From Flavobacterium franklandianum (GTDB taxonomy: Bacteria > Bacteroidota > Bacteroidia > Flavobacteriales > Flavobacteriaceae), in assembly GCF_007097365.1 (NCBI RefSeq), contig NZ_VJZR01000003.1, forward strand, positions 1 through 64,000: DNA of 64,000 nt, read 5' to 3'. The translations under genes and the position numbers were made by a program. The notes under the pieces were generated by a model that did not search any database, was not told where the DNA came from, and saw only the letters and a program-made list of their open reading frames with translations. This document shows, piece by piece, positions 30,748 to 38,264 of this stretch; positions within the stretch are counted from its first letter, which is position 1, and every line of letters starts with the position of its first letter.

Positions 30748-31404
30748 TTTATTTGCTATTTCTTGTATTTCATCGGATTCTATTATATGAAATCCTTTGT
30801 AGTTTTTTTGTGCAATAGTAAACATAGCTTTGGCAACCGATTCACTTTGTATGGGTTTGTATTTTTTTATTTTTCCCGTGAATACAAATGAAAAAAGTTT
30901 CATAAAAAAAGCACCAATTTTTTCTCCCAAACGAAATTCTTTTCGATTGCCTAAAAGTAATGAAGGTTGTAATACAGTAACACTTTCGAACGTACAGTTT
31001 TTAAGAAAATCTTGGATTTCTCCTTTTGTTTTCAAATAAAAATTACCAGAATTGGCATCAGCACCAAGAGAAGAAATTATTAAAAATTGTTTCACTTTAT
31101 TTTGCATTGCAATTGTTGAAAATTCTTTGGGATAACCAAAATCTACTTTTCTGAATGCGTCTTGACTTCCGGCATTTTTTATTGTTGTGCCAATGGTACA
31201 AAAGAAATCGTCACCAAAGACTAACTCTTTATAGGTTTCCGGTTTATCAAAATCTATAATGTGTTGCTCTAATTTTGGATTTTGAAAGCCTGAATCTCTT
31301 TTTACAAAAGTGATGACTTTTCCATATTCAGTACTTTCTAAAAGAAGTTCTAAAAGGTGGGAACCTATTAATCCAGTGCTACCAATAATCAAAGCCGTTT
31401 TCAT
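30739..31404 (-). CDS. NAD(P)-binding Rossmann-fold oxidoreductase (atypical SDR, HTATIP2-like)
   Basis: A 221-residue protein with the N-terminal dinucleotide loop ALIIGSTGLIGSHLL (GxxGxxG at about residues 8-14), DDFFCTIGTTIKNAG, a SSLGAD motif and YLKTKGEIQDFL, which resembles the YxxxK region of atypical short-chain dehydrogenases. VLQPSLLLGNRKEFR is the typical substrate-side loop. The family includes HTATIP2/TIP30-like and YbjT-like proteins whose substrates are mostly unknown. It converges on sucC and its stop codon falls in the shared terminator hairpin. Confidence 0.85.
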   Translation of the reverse strand: MKTALIIGSTGLIGSHLLELLLESTEYGKVITFVKRDSGFQNPKLEQHIIDFDKPETYKELVFGDDFFCTIGTTIKNAGSQDAFRKVDFGYPKEFSTIAMQNKVKQFLIISSLGADANSGNFYLKTKGEIQDFLKNCTFESVTVLQPSLLLGNRKEFRLGEKIGAFFMKLFSFVFTGKIKKYKPIQSESVAKAMFTIAQKNYKGFHIIESDEIQEIANKKS

Positions 31405-31496
31405 ATGTTATGTTTATTGTTTTTTATTGGTCATATGTAATTCGCATATCTTCATTGGTGTTTGCGACCAACTTTAGGTGATGCTCATTTCATAAC

Positions 31497-31955
31497 TTAT
31501 GATTTTTTGTTTTTCCCAAAATTAAATTTTACTTTTTCAACCACTTGTACCTTTGGAGGTGGTTTTTTGAAAGGTTTCTTTTTAGCCGCTGGCTTCGTTT
31601 TAGCCGGACTTTGGTCGCCTCTTGCTCTTTCTTCGTCTTTTGGCTTTGCTTTAAATTCGGGTCTTTCTGAAGCTCCTTCTTTTGCAGGAATTTCAGCTTT
31701 GTGTTTTGCCAAAACAGCTGTTGGATTTTTTGGGTTTTCTTTTGTTCCTCGCAAATGAATTACCAATCCGTTTAGGAAGTTACGCAACACTTGGTCGCCA
31801 CATTCCACATAGTTTTCGTGATTTTCGGCACGGAAAAAAGCACTCAATTCTGTTTTCGAAATTCTGAAATCTACTAATTCTAGGATTTCAACTATTTGGT
31901 CGTCTCTCAACATTAAGGCAACGCGCAGTTTTTTGAAAATATCGTTGTTTGTCAT
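31497..31955 (-). CDS. yehS: DUF1456 (YehS-like) protein with basic Pro/Lys tail
   Basis: A 152-residue protein. Residues 1-70 (NDIFKKLRVALMLRDDQIVEILELVDFRISKTELSAFFRAEN ... LRNFLNGLVIHLRG, quoted here only as landmarks) carry the two short repeats of the DUF1456/YehS family. The C-terminal half is low complexity, rich in Lys, Pro and Ala (AKTKPAAKKKPFKKPPP), and may bind nucleic acid. The family function is unknown. A broken second copy with the same start lies at 61599-61755, also upstream of a paired esterase, so the two loci are paralogous. Confidence 0.8.
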   Translation of the reverse strand: MTNNDIFKKLRVALMLRDDQIVEILELVDFRISKTELSAFFRAENHENYVECGDQVLRNFLNGLVIHLRGTKENPKNPTAVLAKHKAEIPAKEGASERPEFKAKPKDEERARGDQSPAKTKPAAKKKPFKKPPPKVQVVEKVKFNFGKNKKS

Positions 31956-32056
31956 AAGTCAGTTTGTTGTTTAGGGTTTGCTTCGCCAGTTCGCTGACGC
32001 TCGTGTGTTGTTGGTGGTTATGCAACTATAAATTACCAACCATAAACTATCAATTG

Positions 32057-32862
32057 TTAAAAAAGCCAAAGATACGCATTTGCAAATCCATCTCGCCATA
32101 ATTTTTCGTTATGTTGACCGTCTTTTACAATCTTCTTTTTGGTTAATTTCTTGCATTCACATCGTTTTTCAGAAACCAAATCGTCTATTTTGTTGAGGTC
32201 AGTAATCATATCAGCATCACCTTCGTTATCGCCACAGAGGAAATAAATTTTGGTTTTAAGCTTTGGAATTGTATTTGTCAATTCAATAATTTCCTTTGGG
32301 TTTAACCAAAATGAAGACGAAAAAATTCCCGCCTTCCCAAATACTTCTGGATATTTCAAAATCGAATAATAGGAAATCAACCCACCGAGTGAACTTCCCA
32401 TAATCCTTGTGTTTCGGGTGTTGGTTTTTGTTCTGTATTTTTTGTCGATTTCCGGCTTGAGTGTATTTACAATAAAATCGAGATAATTATCGGCATTTCC
32501 TCCGCCATATTTAGCGTTTTTGTATGGTGTTAATTCGGCAATCCGTTTTTCGTTTCCGTGTTCAATCCCAACAACAATAACCTGTGCGTTGAGGCTGTCC
32601 AATTTTTCGTCCACATTCCATTCGCCCACATAAGAAGTTTTAGCATCAAAAATATTTTCGCATCGTGCATATAAATCACAGGATATTTCTTTTGGGTCGA
32701 ATCGTAATTCTTTGGCAAATAAATCCAAATTTTCTTAGTGATATTCAATTGAGGTACATCAATGCTGAAAGTAGAAACCTGTTTTGAAGCGGTGTTTTTC
32801 TGGGCAAAGGTTTTATCCGTGGCTATAAAAAGAAGAATAAGTAATGTAAATCGTTGCATCAT
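32057..32862 (-). pseudogene. Frameshifted alpha/beta-hydrolase esterase (left copy)
   Basis: Two overlapping frames together match the intact 268-residue esterase at 63168-63974. The upstream frame (32862 down to about 32650) has the signal peptide and YPVIYMHDA, and the downstream frame has GEWNVDEKLDSLNAQVIVVG and the nucleophile motif MGSSLGGLISYY. Alignment with the intact copy shows one missing base in the run around 32647-32660 (AGCATCAAAAATATTTT here, AGCATCAAATAAATTTT there). The 5' flank is also the same in both copies. It belongs to the esterase (PF00756-like) family. It is probably non-functional; a sequencing error in the run is the alternative. Confidence 0.85.
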
Positions 32863-32920
32863 TGCTATATTTTGTGTTTCGGATAAAAAAACAATATTTT
32901 AGCTAAAAATAACAAAGTTG

Positions 32921-33322
32921 ATGCACACTCAAGAAGAAAAAATCAGTTTACTTTTAGAAATGATTGCTTTTGCCACAATTGATGGTAATTTGCATAAAAA
33001 AGAATATGCATTTTTGGCTATTGTTGCCAATGAATTGAACATTAGCAAAGCAGTTTTCAATGATTTGTTTCATCAGGAATTGCCTCATATTGTTATAAAA
33101 TCGGAATTTGAGCGGTTTCATCAGTTGTATCGTTTGGCTTTATTGATGCATTGTGATGGTGTTTTGCACCCCAAAGAAGAAGTTGCCATTTTACAAATTG
33201 GAATTAATATGGGATTAAATCCCATTGTCACCAACCGCATTCTCAAAATGATGAAAATGAAACAAAGCCCAATAATTGATGCCGATGTTTTATTGGAAAT
33301 CTTTAAAGAACAGCATAATTAA
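32921..33322 (+). CDS. TerB-like helical protein
   Basis: A 133-residue protein. The ATG at 32921 is the start; the codon before it is TTG. Two related halves, each with an acidic loop (FATIDGNLHKKEYAFL and LMHCDGVLHPKEEVAIL), fit the TerB/DjlA-type all-helical fold, whose DG-x-xHxxE loops can bind metal. There are no other tellurite-resistance genes nearby, so the name describes only the fold. It lies just outside the left end of the island. Confidence 0.75.
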   Translation: MHTQEEKISLLLEMIAFATIDGNLHKKEYAFLAIVANELNISKAVFNDLFHQELPHIVIKSEFERFHQLYRLALLMHCDGVLHPKEEVAILQIGINMGLNPIVTNRILKMMKMKQSPIIDADVLLEIFKEQHN

Positions 33323-33365
33323 GGGTCGTTTTTTTGTAGAGCGTCTCAAATTTTGGTGTTTTTTC

Positions 33366-33493
33366 GCTCCGTAAAGTCTCCGACTTTGAGGCTGTGTTCA
33401 TCAGTCTGTGACTGACATAGAAGTTTAATAACTTAAAGTAAAGCCGGTTGAAAACCGAAAATTACTACCTCAAAGTCGGAGACTTTGCGGAGC
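33366..33493. repeat. 128-bp element with 26-bp terminal inverted repeats (MITE-like)
   Basis: The left arm (33366-33391) and right arm (33468-33493) are complementary at 25 of 26 positions. Each arm is itself partly palindromic (AAAGTC TCC GACTTT). The 76-base centre has no open frame. It could fold into a long hairpin, act as a terminator, or be a small non-autonomous transposable element. It lies in the 33323-33678 gap, which otherwise holds the attL candidate. Confidence 0.6.
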
Positions 33494-33583
33494 TGGTTAC
33501 GAGTTCTTCTAAATAAGGCAAAATGTTTAGTTATCTCTTTTTGATTCATAATTTTTTCTGCACAATTTTGTATAACTAGCCGC

Positions 33584-33596
33584 TAACTAGTATATA
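33584..33596. other. Candidate attL core, left end of the integrated island
   Basis: TAACTAGTATATA is repeated exactly at 57854-57866, beyond the integrase gene. Inside this end, GTACAACAT (33658-33666) and GTACAACAAA (33669-33678) form a same-strand pair also found inside the other end, as expected for integrase arm-type sites. The AT-rich 13-mer alone could arise by chance. Confidence 0.5.
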
Positions 33597-33678
33597 TCTT
33601 CTTAACGCCTGTAAGGAGTTGTATTTATTGGTACTCTTTAATTTTTAAAATCCTTTAGTACAACATAAGTACAACAAA

Positions 33679-34170
33679 TCAGAATACTTTTATTTGACTA
33701 TAGATCCCAATATTATTAAGCTGCGCTTGGCGGTTCATTGCTTGATACTCTGCTAGCTTGCCACAATAATATTGTTGGGTTGCTTTAGCATACCCATTTT
33801 GTAAAAGTAATTCATTTAAACATAATCCACTAGGCAAAATTACATACCCTAATTGCCTGTTCCAGTAGTCGTAATAGTTCTCCTGTTCTGTAATGATAGT
33901 TACAACCGTTTTAGGCGGTGCAACCGACAAAACGAAGTGCAAGGATTGCAAACCAAATTGGAGTAATAATTGAGCAGGTAAACTGCTTTTTTCTTCGTCC
34001 TCTTTCATCTTCCTATTTAGTTTTACTTCTGGTGCATCCAAGCCATAAAGTCGGATTTCTTTTTTCATTTGAGTGAAACGATTGCAAATGATGACGCTAT
34101 CTCCGTCAAGGACTTCTTCAATTTGCCAATGGGTTTCCACTATGTACGGTGCTTTTGCGTTGTATTGCAT
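33679..34170 (-). CDS. Thermonuclease (SNase-like) family protein
   Basis: A 163-residue protein. The ATG at 34170 (MQYNAKAPYIVETHW) is preferred; the frame is open 11 codons further but only from TTG. It shows the staphylococcal-nuclease core: VLDGDSVIICNRFTQMKKEIRLYGLDAPE (Asp and Arg of the calcium/phosphate site), the Lys-rich KLNRKMKEDEE and LGYVILPSGLCLNELLLQNGYAKA. No signal peptide is seen, so it is probably cytosolic or exported another way. It is the first gene inside the left end of the island, next to attL, and transcribed toward it. Confidence 0.85.
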   Translation of the reverse strand: MQYNAKAPYIVETHWQIEEVLDGDSVIICNRFTQMKKEIRLYGLDAPEVKLNRKMKEDEEKSSLPAQLLLQFGLQSLHFVLSVAPPKTVVTIITEQENYYDYWNRQLGYVILPSGLCLNELLLQNGYAKATQQYYCGKLAEYQAMNRQAQLNNIGIYSQIKVF

Positions 34171-34267
34171 TGATTTACAGTGTTTTAAGTTATTGATAAT
34201 CAAAGATAATCATTGAAATTTGTCTTATGAATTTAATCTAATTATTAATCCATTAAAACTTAAAAAA

Positions 34268-35071
34268 ATGGCAAGACAGAAAGGTGTTATCAAGTATGTT
34301 GGAACTCTTGGAGATATCCGACATTTTAAAATTAAAGGTCAAGAAGGCTACTTTGCCGGAATGGTTGGTGGTCCAACTGGTGACCAAGTACTCACAGCTC
34401 CAGAGTTCGAAAGAACTCGAGAGAATATGAACGAATTTGGCGCTTGTGCCAAAGCTGGAAAATCGGTTCGAACTGGTTTATCTCAAGTTATGAAACAAAT
34501 GGCGGACAGCCAAGTAACTGGAAGATTGACTTCTATTATGAAGAAAATCAACCTTGAAGACCAAACGGAAGCCAGAGGTTACCGTAAAATTGAAATCACA
34601 ACACAAAGAAATTACTTAAAAGGGTTTGAGTTTGACAAAAACTCTTCATTCAATGGAATTTTCAACGCTCCGTTTTCATTAACTCATACCGTTGGTAGAG
34701 AAAGTGGCGAATTTGTAGTTGATGCTTTTAACCCAGCGAATTTGGTTAATGCTCCATCTGGTGCAACTCACTTTCGTTTGATTACTTCGCTTTCCGTAGT
34801 GAGTGATTTTGAATACAACGCTACCACAAACAGCTATGATCCAATGGATGCAGCTTTGAATGAGGTAAACGATATTCAATACAGTCCTTTCTTGGATTTG
34901 TACGCTCCAGTTCCTGCCACTACAATTGTTGCAACATTACCAAATGGAGCAATTCCAACGGTAAACACAACTGTTTTGCAGTGCATCGGAATTGAGTTCT
35001 ACCAACAAGTGGGACCAAATTACTACTTGTTTTCCAGTGGGAACTGCTTGAAAGTTGAGGATGCTTTTTAG
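34268..35071 (+). CDS. Conserved basic-N-terminus protein of mobile regions (MARQKG type), function unknown
   Basis: A 267-residue protein starting at ATG 34268 (MARQKGVIKYVGTLGDIRHF); the frame upstream lacks conservation. The N-terminal ~90 residues are basic (EFERTRENMNEFGACAKAGKSVRTGLSQVMKQM), and the C-terminal part is beta-rich and low in charge (FNGIFNAPFSLTHTVGRESG, LYAPVPATTIVATLPNGAIP). I recall similar flavobacterial proteins beginning MARQ(K/T)G, always uncharacterised. It heads a same-strand cassette with a DUF5675 gene and two small membrane genes. A structural or DNA-packaging role is possible but unsupported. Confidence 0.7.
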   Translation: MARQKGVIKYVGTLGDIRHFKIKGQEGYFAGMVGGPTGDQVLTAPEFERTRENMNEFGACAKAGKSVRTGLSQVMKQMADSQVTGRLTSIMKKINLEDQTEARGYRKIEITTQRNYLKGFEFDKNSSFNGIFNAPFSLTHTVGRESGEFVVDAFNPANLVNAPSGATHFRLITSLSVVSDFEYNATTNSYDPMDAALNEVNDIQYSPFLDLYAPVPATTIVATLPNGAIPTVNTTVLQCIGIEFYQQVGPNYYLFSSGNCLKVEDAF

Positions 35072-35083
35072 AAAAACCTTCCG

Positions 35084-35114
35084 AAAATCCCTCGCCAAAA
35101 GTGAGGGATTTTTT
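35084..35114 (+). terminator. Intrinsic terminator or attenuator inside the left cassette
   Basis: AAAATCCCTC, a 9-base loop and GAGGGATTTT followed by T residues lie between the MARQKG-type gene and the DUF5675 gene, so the downstream genes may be expressed less or have their own promoter. Confidence 0.65.
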
Positions 35115-35139
35115 GTTTAATCTCAAATCTATCAAGACT

Positions 35140-35592
35140 ATGGAAAGCAAAATAATAAGAGTAGCCCAGGGCAAAGAAAGCACATTGAGCCAATTGTACA
35201 TTAACGGAATATTTCAATGCTATTTGTTAGAGGATAAAATTAGAGAAGTGAAAATCCCTTCTCAAACTGCCATACCAAAAGGAGTATTTAGTTTGAAGTT
35301 GAACACTCACGGAGCTAAAAATGTGGATTACAAAAAAGCATTTGGAAAGCTGCACCAGGGAATGATTGAAATTTCTGGTTTACCAAACTTCAGCTTTGTT
35401 TATATCCATACCGGAAATACTATCAAAGAAACTGCCGGGTGTCCGCTTTGTGGTTTTGGTTTCCAATTTGTTGATGGCAATTTTCAAGTTACTCAAAGTG
35501 TTGCAGCTTACAAAATGATTTATCCAAAATTAGTAGCACTAGCGAAAGTTGAAAACAATACAATGATCATTGAAAATAATTTTCAATTCTAA
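35140..35592 (+). CDS. DUF5675 family protein
   Basis: A 150-residue protein; the start is ATG 35140 (MESKIIRVAQGKESTLSQLY). Landmarks are CYLLEDKIREVKIPSQTAIPKG, GMIEISGLPNFSFVYIHTGN and TAGCPLCGFGF, which match the DUF5675 family found in phages and prophage-like regions. It is sometimes treated as peptidoglycan-related because IHxGN and CPLCG resemble active-site surroundings of lysis enzymes, but no activity is established to my knowledge. The two following genes encode small membrane proteins, which would fit a lysis or export module. Confidence 0.75.
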   Translation: MESKIIRVAQGKESTLSQLYINGIFQCYLLEDKIREVKIPSQTAIPKGVFSLKLNTHGAKNVDYKKAFGKLHQGMIEISGLPNFSFVYIHTGNTIKETAGCPLCGFGFQFVDGNFQVTQSVAAYKMIYPKLVALAKVENNTMIIENNFQF

Positions 35593-35604
35593 AAAGGCCA
35601 AAAA

Positions 35605-35868
35605 ATGGAAAATATCAACATCATCGCTACACTTTTTGGAACACTTATCACCTTACTACTCTCGATTGTAGCTTATTTTATCAAGCAATTACACACTGAT
35701 TTCAAGAGTATGGAGAAAGATTTGATTGAAGTAAAAACGATGGCTTTAATCATCAAAACCGAGTTCAAAAGTGGTAACGACTTACTGAACCAGAAAGTAG
35801 AATACATCGAAAAAAGAGTACACAATTTAGAATTATCAATTTATAAAAATCAAGATTATGAAAAATAA
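35605..35868 (+). CDS. Small membrane protein with coiled coil (XhlA-like)
   Basis: An 87-residue protein with one N-terminal membrane helix (IIATLFGTLITLLLSIVAYFI) and then a charged coiled coil (HTDFKSMEKDLIEVKTMALIIKT, EYIEKRVHNLELSI). The layout is like hemolysin XhlA-type or holin-associated proteins. It starts 12 bases after the DUF5675 gene and overlaps the next gene by 11 bases, so the three are translated together. Confidence 0.7.
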   Translation: MENINIIATLFGTLITLLLSIVAYFIKQLHTDFKSMEKDLIEVKTMALIIKTEFKSGNDLLNQKVEYIEKRVHNLELSIYKNQDYEK

Positions 35869-36100
35869 CAAAATGAATTTAGTAGAAAGAACCTTGGCAC
35901 CAACTCCAAAATGGTTTAAAATTCTTCGCACTGTCGGAATTGCTTTGGCAAGTGTTGGCGGAATTATCATTACTTCGCCTATTGCTTTACCTGTTGGATT
36001 GGTTTCGGCTGCTGGTTACTTGGTTCTTGGTGGTAGTATTATTTCAGTAGTTTCTCAAACTGCTGTCAAATCTGAAGAAGAACCGAAAACAAACCCTTAA
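35858..36100 (+). CDS. Small holin-like hydrophobic protein
   Basis: An 80-residue protein with a charged N-terminus (MNLVERTLAPTPKWFK) and one or two membrane segments (IGIALASVGGIIITSPIALP, LVSAAGYLVLGGSIISVVSQ, shown approximately), ending in a short acidic tail. Its start overlaps the previous gene, indicating coupled translation. The size and layout suit a holin or channel, but the call rests only on hydropathy and context. Confidence 0.65.
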   Translation: MKNNKMNLVERTLAPTPKWFKILRTVGIALASVGGIIITSPIALPVGLVSAAGYLVLGGSIISVVSQTAVKSEEEPKTNP

Positions 36101-36285
36101 AATTGGTTAATAACCACCTTGAAAGCTCCATTTATTGGAGCTTTTTTTGTTTATAGCAGTCAATAAAAGTAGATTGCTTTGCTTTTCTTCGGTTTATTTA
36201 AGTGGTGCAATCATATTGCACTTATGCGTTGGTTTGCTTGGGAATAAGGTGCAATCAATCCTAGTCCGCTAGGACCAGGATTGTT

Positions 36286-36708
36286 TTATTTTCTACAATA
36301 ACGGTATAAAATGGCTCTACGGATGTCATTTATGAGCATCATATCCTCTTTGTATTGTTTTTCTTTTTTCTCCAGAAGTTTGAGAGCTGCAATATTTTTT
36401 TGGTGCTGCTCGTACTCCACCATCATTAAACTAGCTTGAGGATTGAATTGTTTTTTGAAATCTGGAAGACGCAAAAACGGAATAACCGAACCTACTAAAT
36501 ACTGATGCCAGAATTTTGTTTGCCATAAACTATAAGCAATGAAAAAAAGGCTTTCGCAGTCCTCTTCGTTTTGGAAAATGATAACAAAACTGTTAGTAAA
36601 TTGCGTTTTTTGGGGCTTTCCGCTGTTCATCCCCTTGTTAAGTACAAATAAATGGGGTTTTGCGTAAATAGTGTCCTTTCGGTGGGTCTTGATGATGAAA
36701 TTTAGCAT
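36286..36708 (-). CDS. Conserved protein of Bacteroidota mobile elements (DUF6943-like)
   Basis: A 140-residue protein. MLNFIIKTHRKDTIYAKPHLFVLNKGMNSGKP with FIAYSLWQTKFWHQYLVGSVIPFLR (quoted as landmarks) resembles the DUF6943 group seen in Bacteroidota elements; I am moderately sure of that name. A charged helical tail (LLEKKEKQYKEDMMLINDIR) ends the protein. No catalytic motif is evident. The function is unknown. It stands alone, convergent with the left cassette. Confidence 0.6.
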   Translation of the reverse strand: MLNFIIKTHRKDTIYAKPHLFVLNKGMNSGKPQKTQFTNSFVIIFQNEEDCESLFFIAYSLWQTKFWHQYLVGSVIPFLRLPDFKKQFNPQASLMMVEYEQHQKNIAALKLLEKKEKQYKEDMMLINDIRRAILYRYCRK

Positions 36709-37560
36709 AACATTCGGCTTTAAAAATTGGTTAGATTTTCAATTTTCCGCAGGATTTCGTTTGAAAGACCAATGTGCCTCGCTACGCTCCGCCCATTAAA
36801 TTTTTCAAAAGAAAAAAAAGAAAAAAAGAAAGCCAGTCGTTCAAGTGGAAGGTTTCAAAAAAGCAAGTTTTTTTGAAAAAATACTACCCGATACATCTTC
36901 GGAAGAGTGGGCGTGAAGGCGGAAATGAATGTTGATGCGAACCGTTAAGGGTGGAGATTTTTTCAAAAACCCGTAGGGCTTGAACTTGCTTTTTTGTAAA
37001 CCTGGAACTTACCTTTGCTCTCTTTTTTTTTATTTTTTATTTTGATTTCAAATTCTAAATATCATCGTATAATCGGAATTTGTTTGAAGGAAAGGGAGTT
37101 GATTTGGAAGAGGGTCGTCTTCGGAAAGGGTATCAAATTTTAGGGATGGATAAAAAATCCACATCAAAAAATATAAACGCTTTTTATTCGGCACTAAAAT
37201 TTGATACTCTTTCTTGAATTTGATTTTTGAGGATGCCTAAACGTCATTTGAAAAGAGGTATTTGATTTTTAACGGAATGTTGTTCTGAAAATGGAAAGCA
37301 TCTTCAAAAAACAATGCATTACAATACCAAGTGCGACGGTGCAGTAGCGCGTGCAAGTGTATCATTTTTTTATTTGCTGACTGGGATGTTTCTGATTGCT
37401 TTTGTGGAAAAGTTGATGCCATAGACTTAAAAGAAAGATAATGCTTGAAGCTTGTAATACTTATTATTAGTAACGGTATGGCATCGGCTTTTCCGCTGAA
37501 GCAATGACTTCTTATTTTATGGCAAATAAAAAAATGATACTCTTGCTGGCTTCTCTTGGT
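36709..37560. other. 850-bp noncoding stretch with two long inverted repeats
   Basis: No convincing gene is present. The first repeat pairs CAAAAAAGCAAGTT (36856-36869, extendable toward AGGTTT) with AACTTGCTTTTTTG (36983-36996), closing a ~110-base loop. The second pairs 37124-37143 with 37194-37213 (20 bp, one C/T difference) around a 50-base loop. The GC of some parts is higher than the flanking cargo. It could be a structured RNA, a regulatory region or the scar of small elements. A 61-residue minus-strand frame at 37237-37422 lacks support. Confidence 0.45.
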
Positions 37561-37592
37561 TTTGTGGGTGTTGTAAATTGCTTATACCTTTG
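37561..37592 (+). promoter_or_regulatory. Near-perfect Bacteroidota promoter
   Basis: TTTG at 37561-37564, a 20-base spacer and TACCTTTG at 37585-37592. It is the best consensus match seen in the island and would start transcription near 37600, toward the small open frame that follows. Confidence 0.6.
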
Positions 37593-37645
37593 TCGTGAAT
37601 GTTAGAAATAGAGTTGATAAGCGATTTACAACACTTACAAAAGCA

Positions 37646-37825
37646 ATGCAAATACTTACCGATTTAAACACAAAGTTGCTAAAAACAGTTACCGTGAACG
37701 TTCTTGAAAGTAATTACAACTGTAAAGTTTCCTATGAAATAGCGAAGGTTCTTAAAGACAGTGGCGAAGGACAGCTTTTTTTATTGCCGGCTGGTGCGAG
37801 GAAGCAATTAAAAAAGCTGTCCTAG
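37646..37825 (+). CDS. Possible small protein behind a strong promoter
   Basis: 59 codons from ATG 37646 (MQILTDLNTKLLKTVTVNVL) to the stop. The frame is open back to a GTG at 37595, but that lies at or before the predicted transcription start. The peptide is basic, ends in GARKQLKKLS and matches no family I know. The support is the promoter 50 bases upstream and the length; it could equally be a noncoding transcript. Confidence 0.35.
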   Translation: MQILTDLNTKLLKTVTVNVLESNYNCKVSYEIAKVLKDSGEGQLFLLPAGARKQLKKLS

Positions 37826-38264
37826 AGCCACTGGCAAGCGCGTTGGGTGGAGCGGCTGTTTTACATAAATGATATTATAGCTTCATCACAAAAACCAAAA
37901 AAACAATATAAAAGCTTTGTAATGAACTATAATACTCAATTATGTAACACAGCTTGGGGAAAAAAATTACTGGCGCAAGTTGCGAAGCGTACGTGTTTTT
38001 TCTAAAAACTGTGCCAGTAATTTTTTTTGGAGCGTTGGCAAAGGAGTGCCTTTTGAAATGTAAAACGTTCTTTTCACAACCGAACGAAAAAAGATATTCT
38101 CGCAATTGAAAACGTAATTAGCGAAATGAAGCAAGAAGAGTATTGTTGCTAGGGGATATTTGGTCTGGAGTCATAAGTGAGAGTCTCTCATAAATGGTTG
38201 ATTGTTGTACTATTGTGAAGGCACAAGCGAAGCACTCGTAATGCCTAAGGGCTATTGTACTTTG
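37826..38264. other. Noncoding gap with a long hairpin
   Basis: AAAAAAATTACTGGC (37960-37974) and GCCAGTAATTTTTTT (38013-38027) form a perfect 15-bp stem around a 38-base loop that contains GC-rich short repeats. It can act as a terminator on either strand. Nothing else recognisable lies in this 439-bp gap. Confidence 0.45.

Noticed and set aside
31462..31758. 98-codon plus-strand frame opposite yehS
   Set aside because: Shadow of the low-complexity Lys/Pro tail; Phe/Leu/Ala-rich translation is an artefact.
34220..34267. Upstream extension of the MARQKG-type protein by 16 codons
   Set aside because: The extension lacks conservation, and MARQKG is the recurrent family start.
37237..37422. 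61-codon minus-strand frame in the noncoding stretch
   Set aside because: No conserved domain or promoter, and it lies next to an inverted repeat; composition is not convincing.
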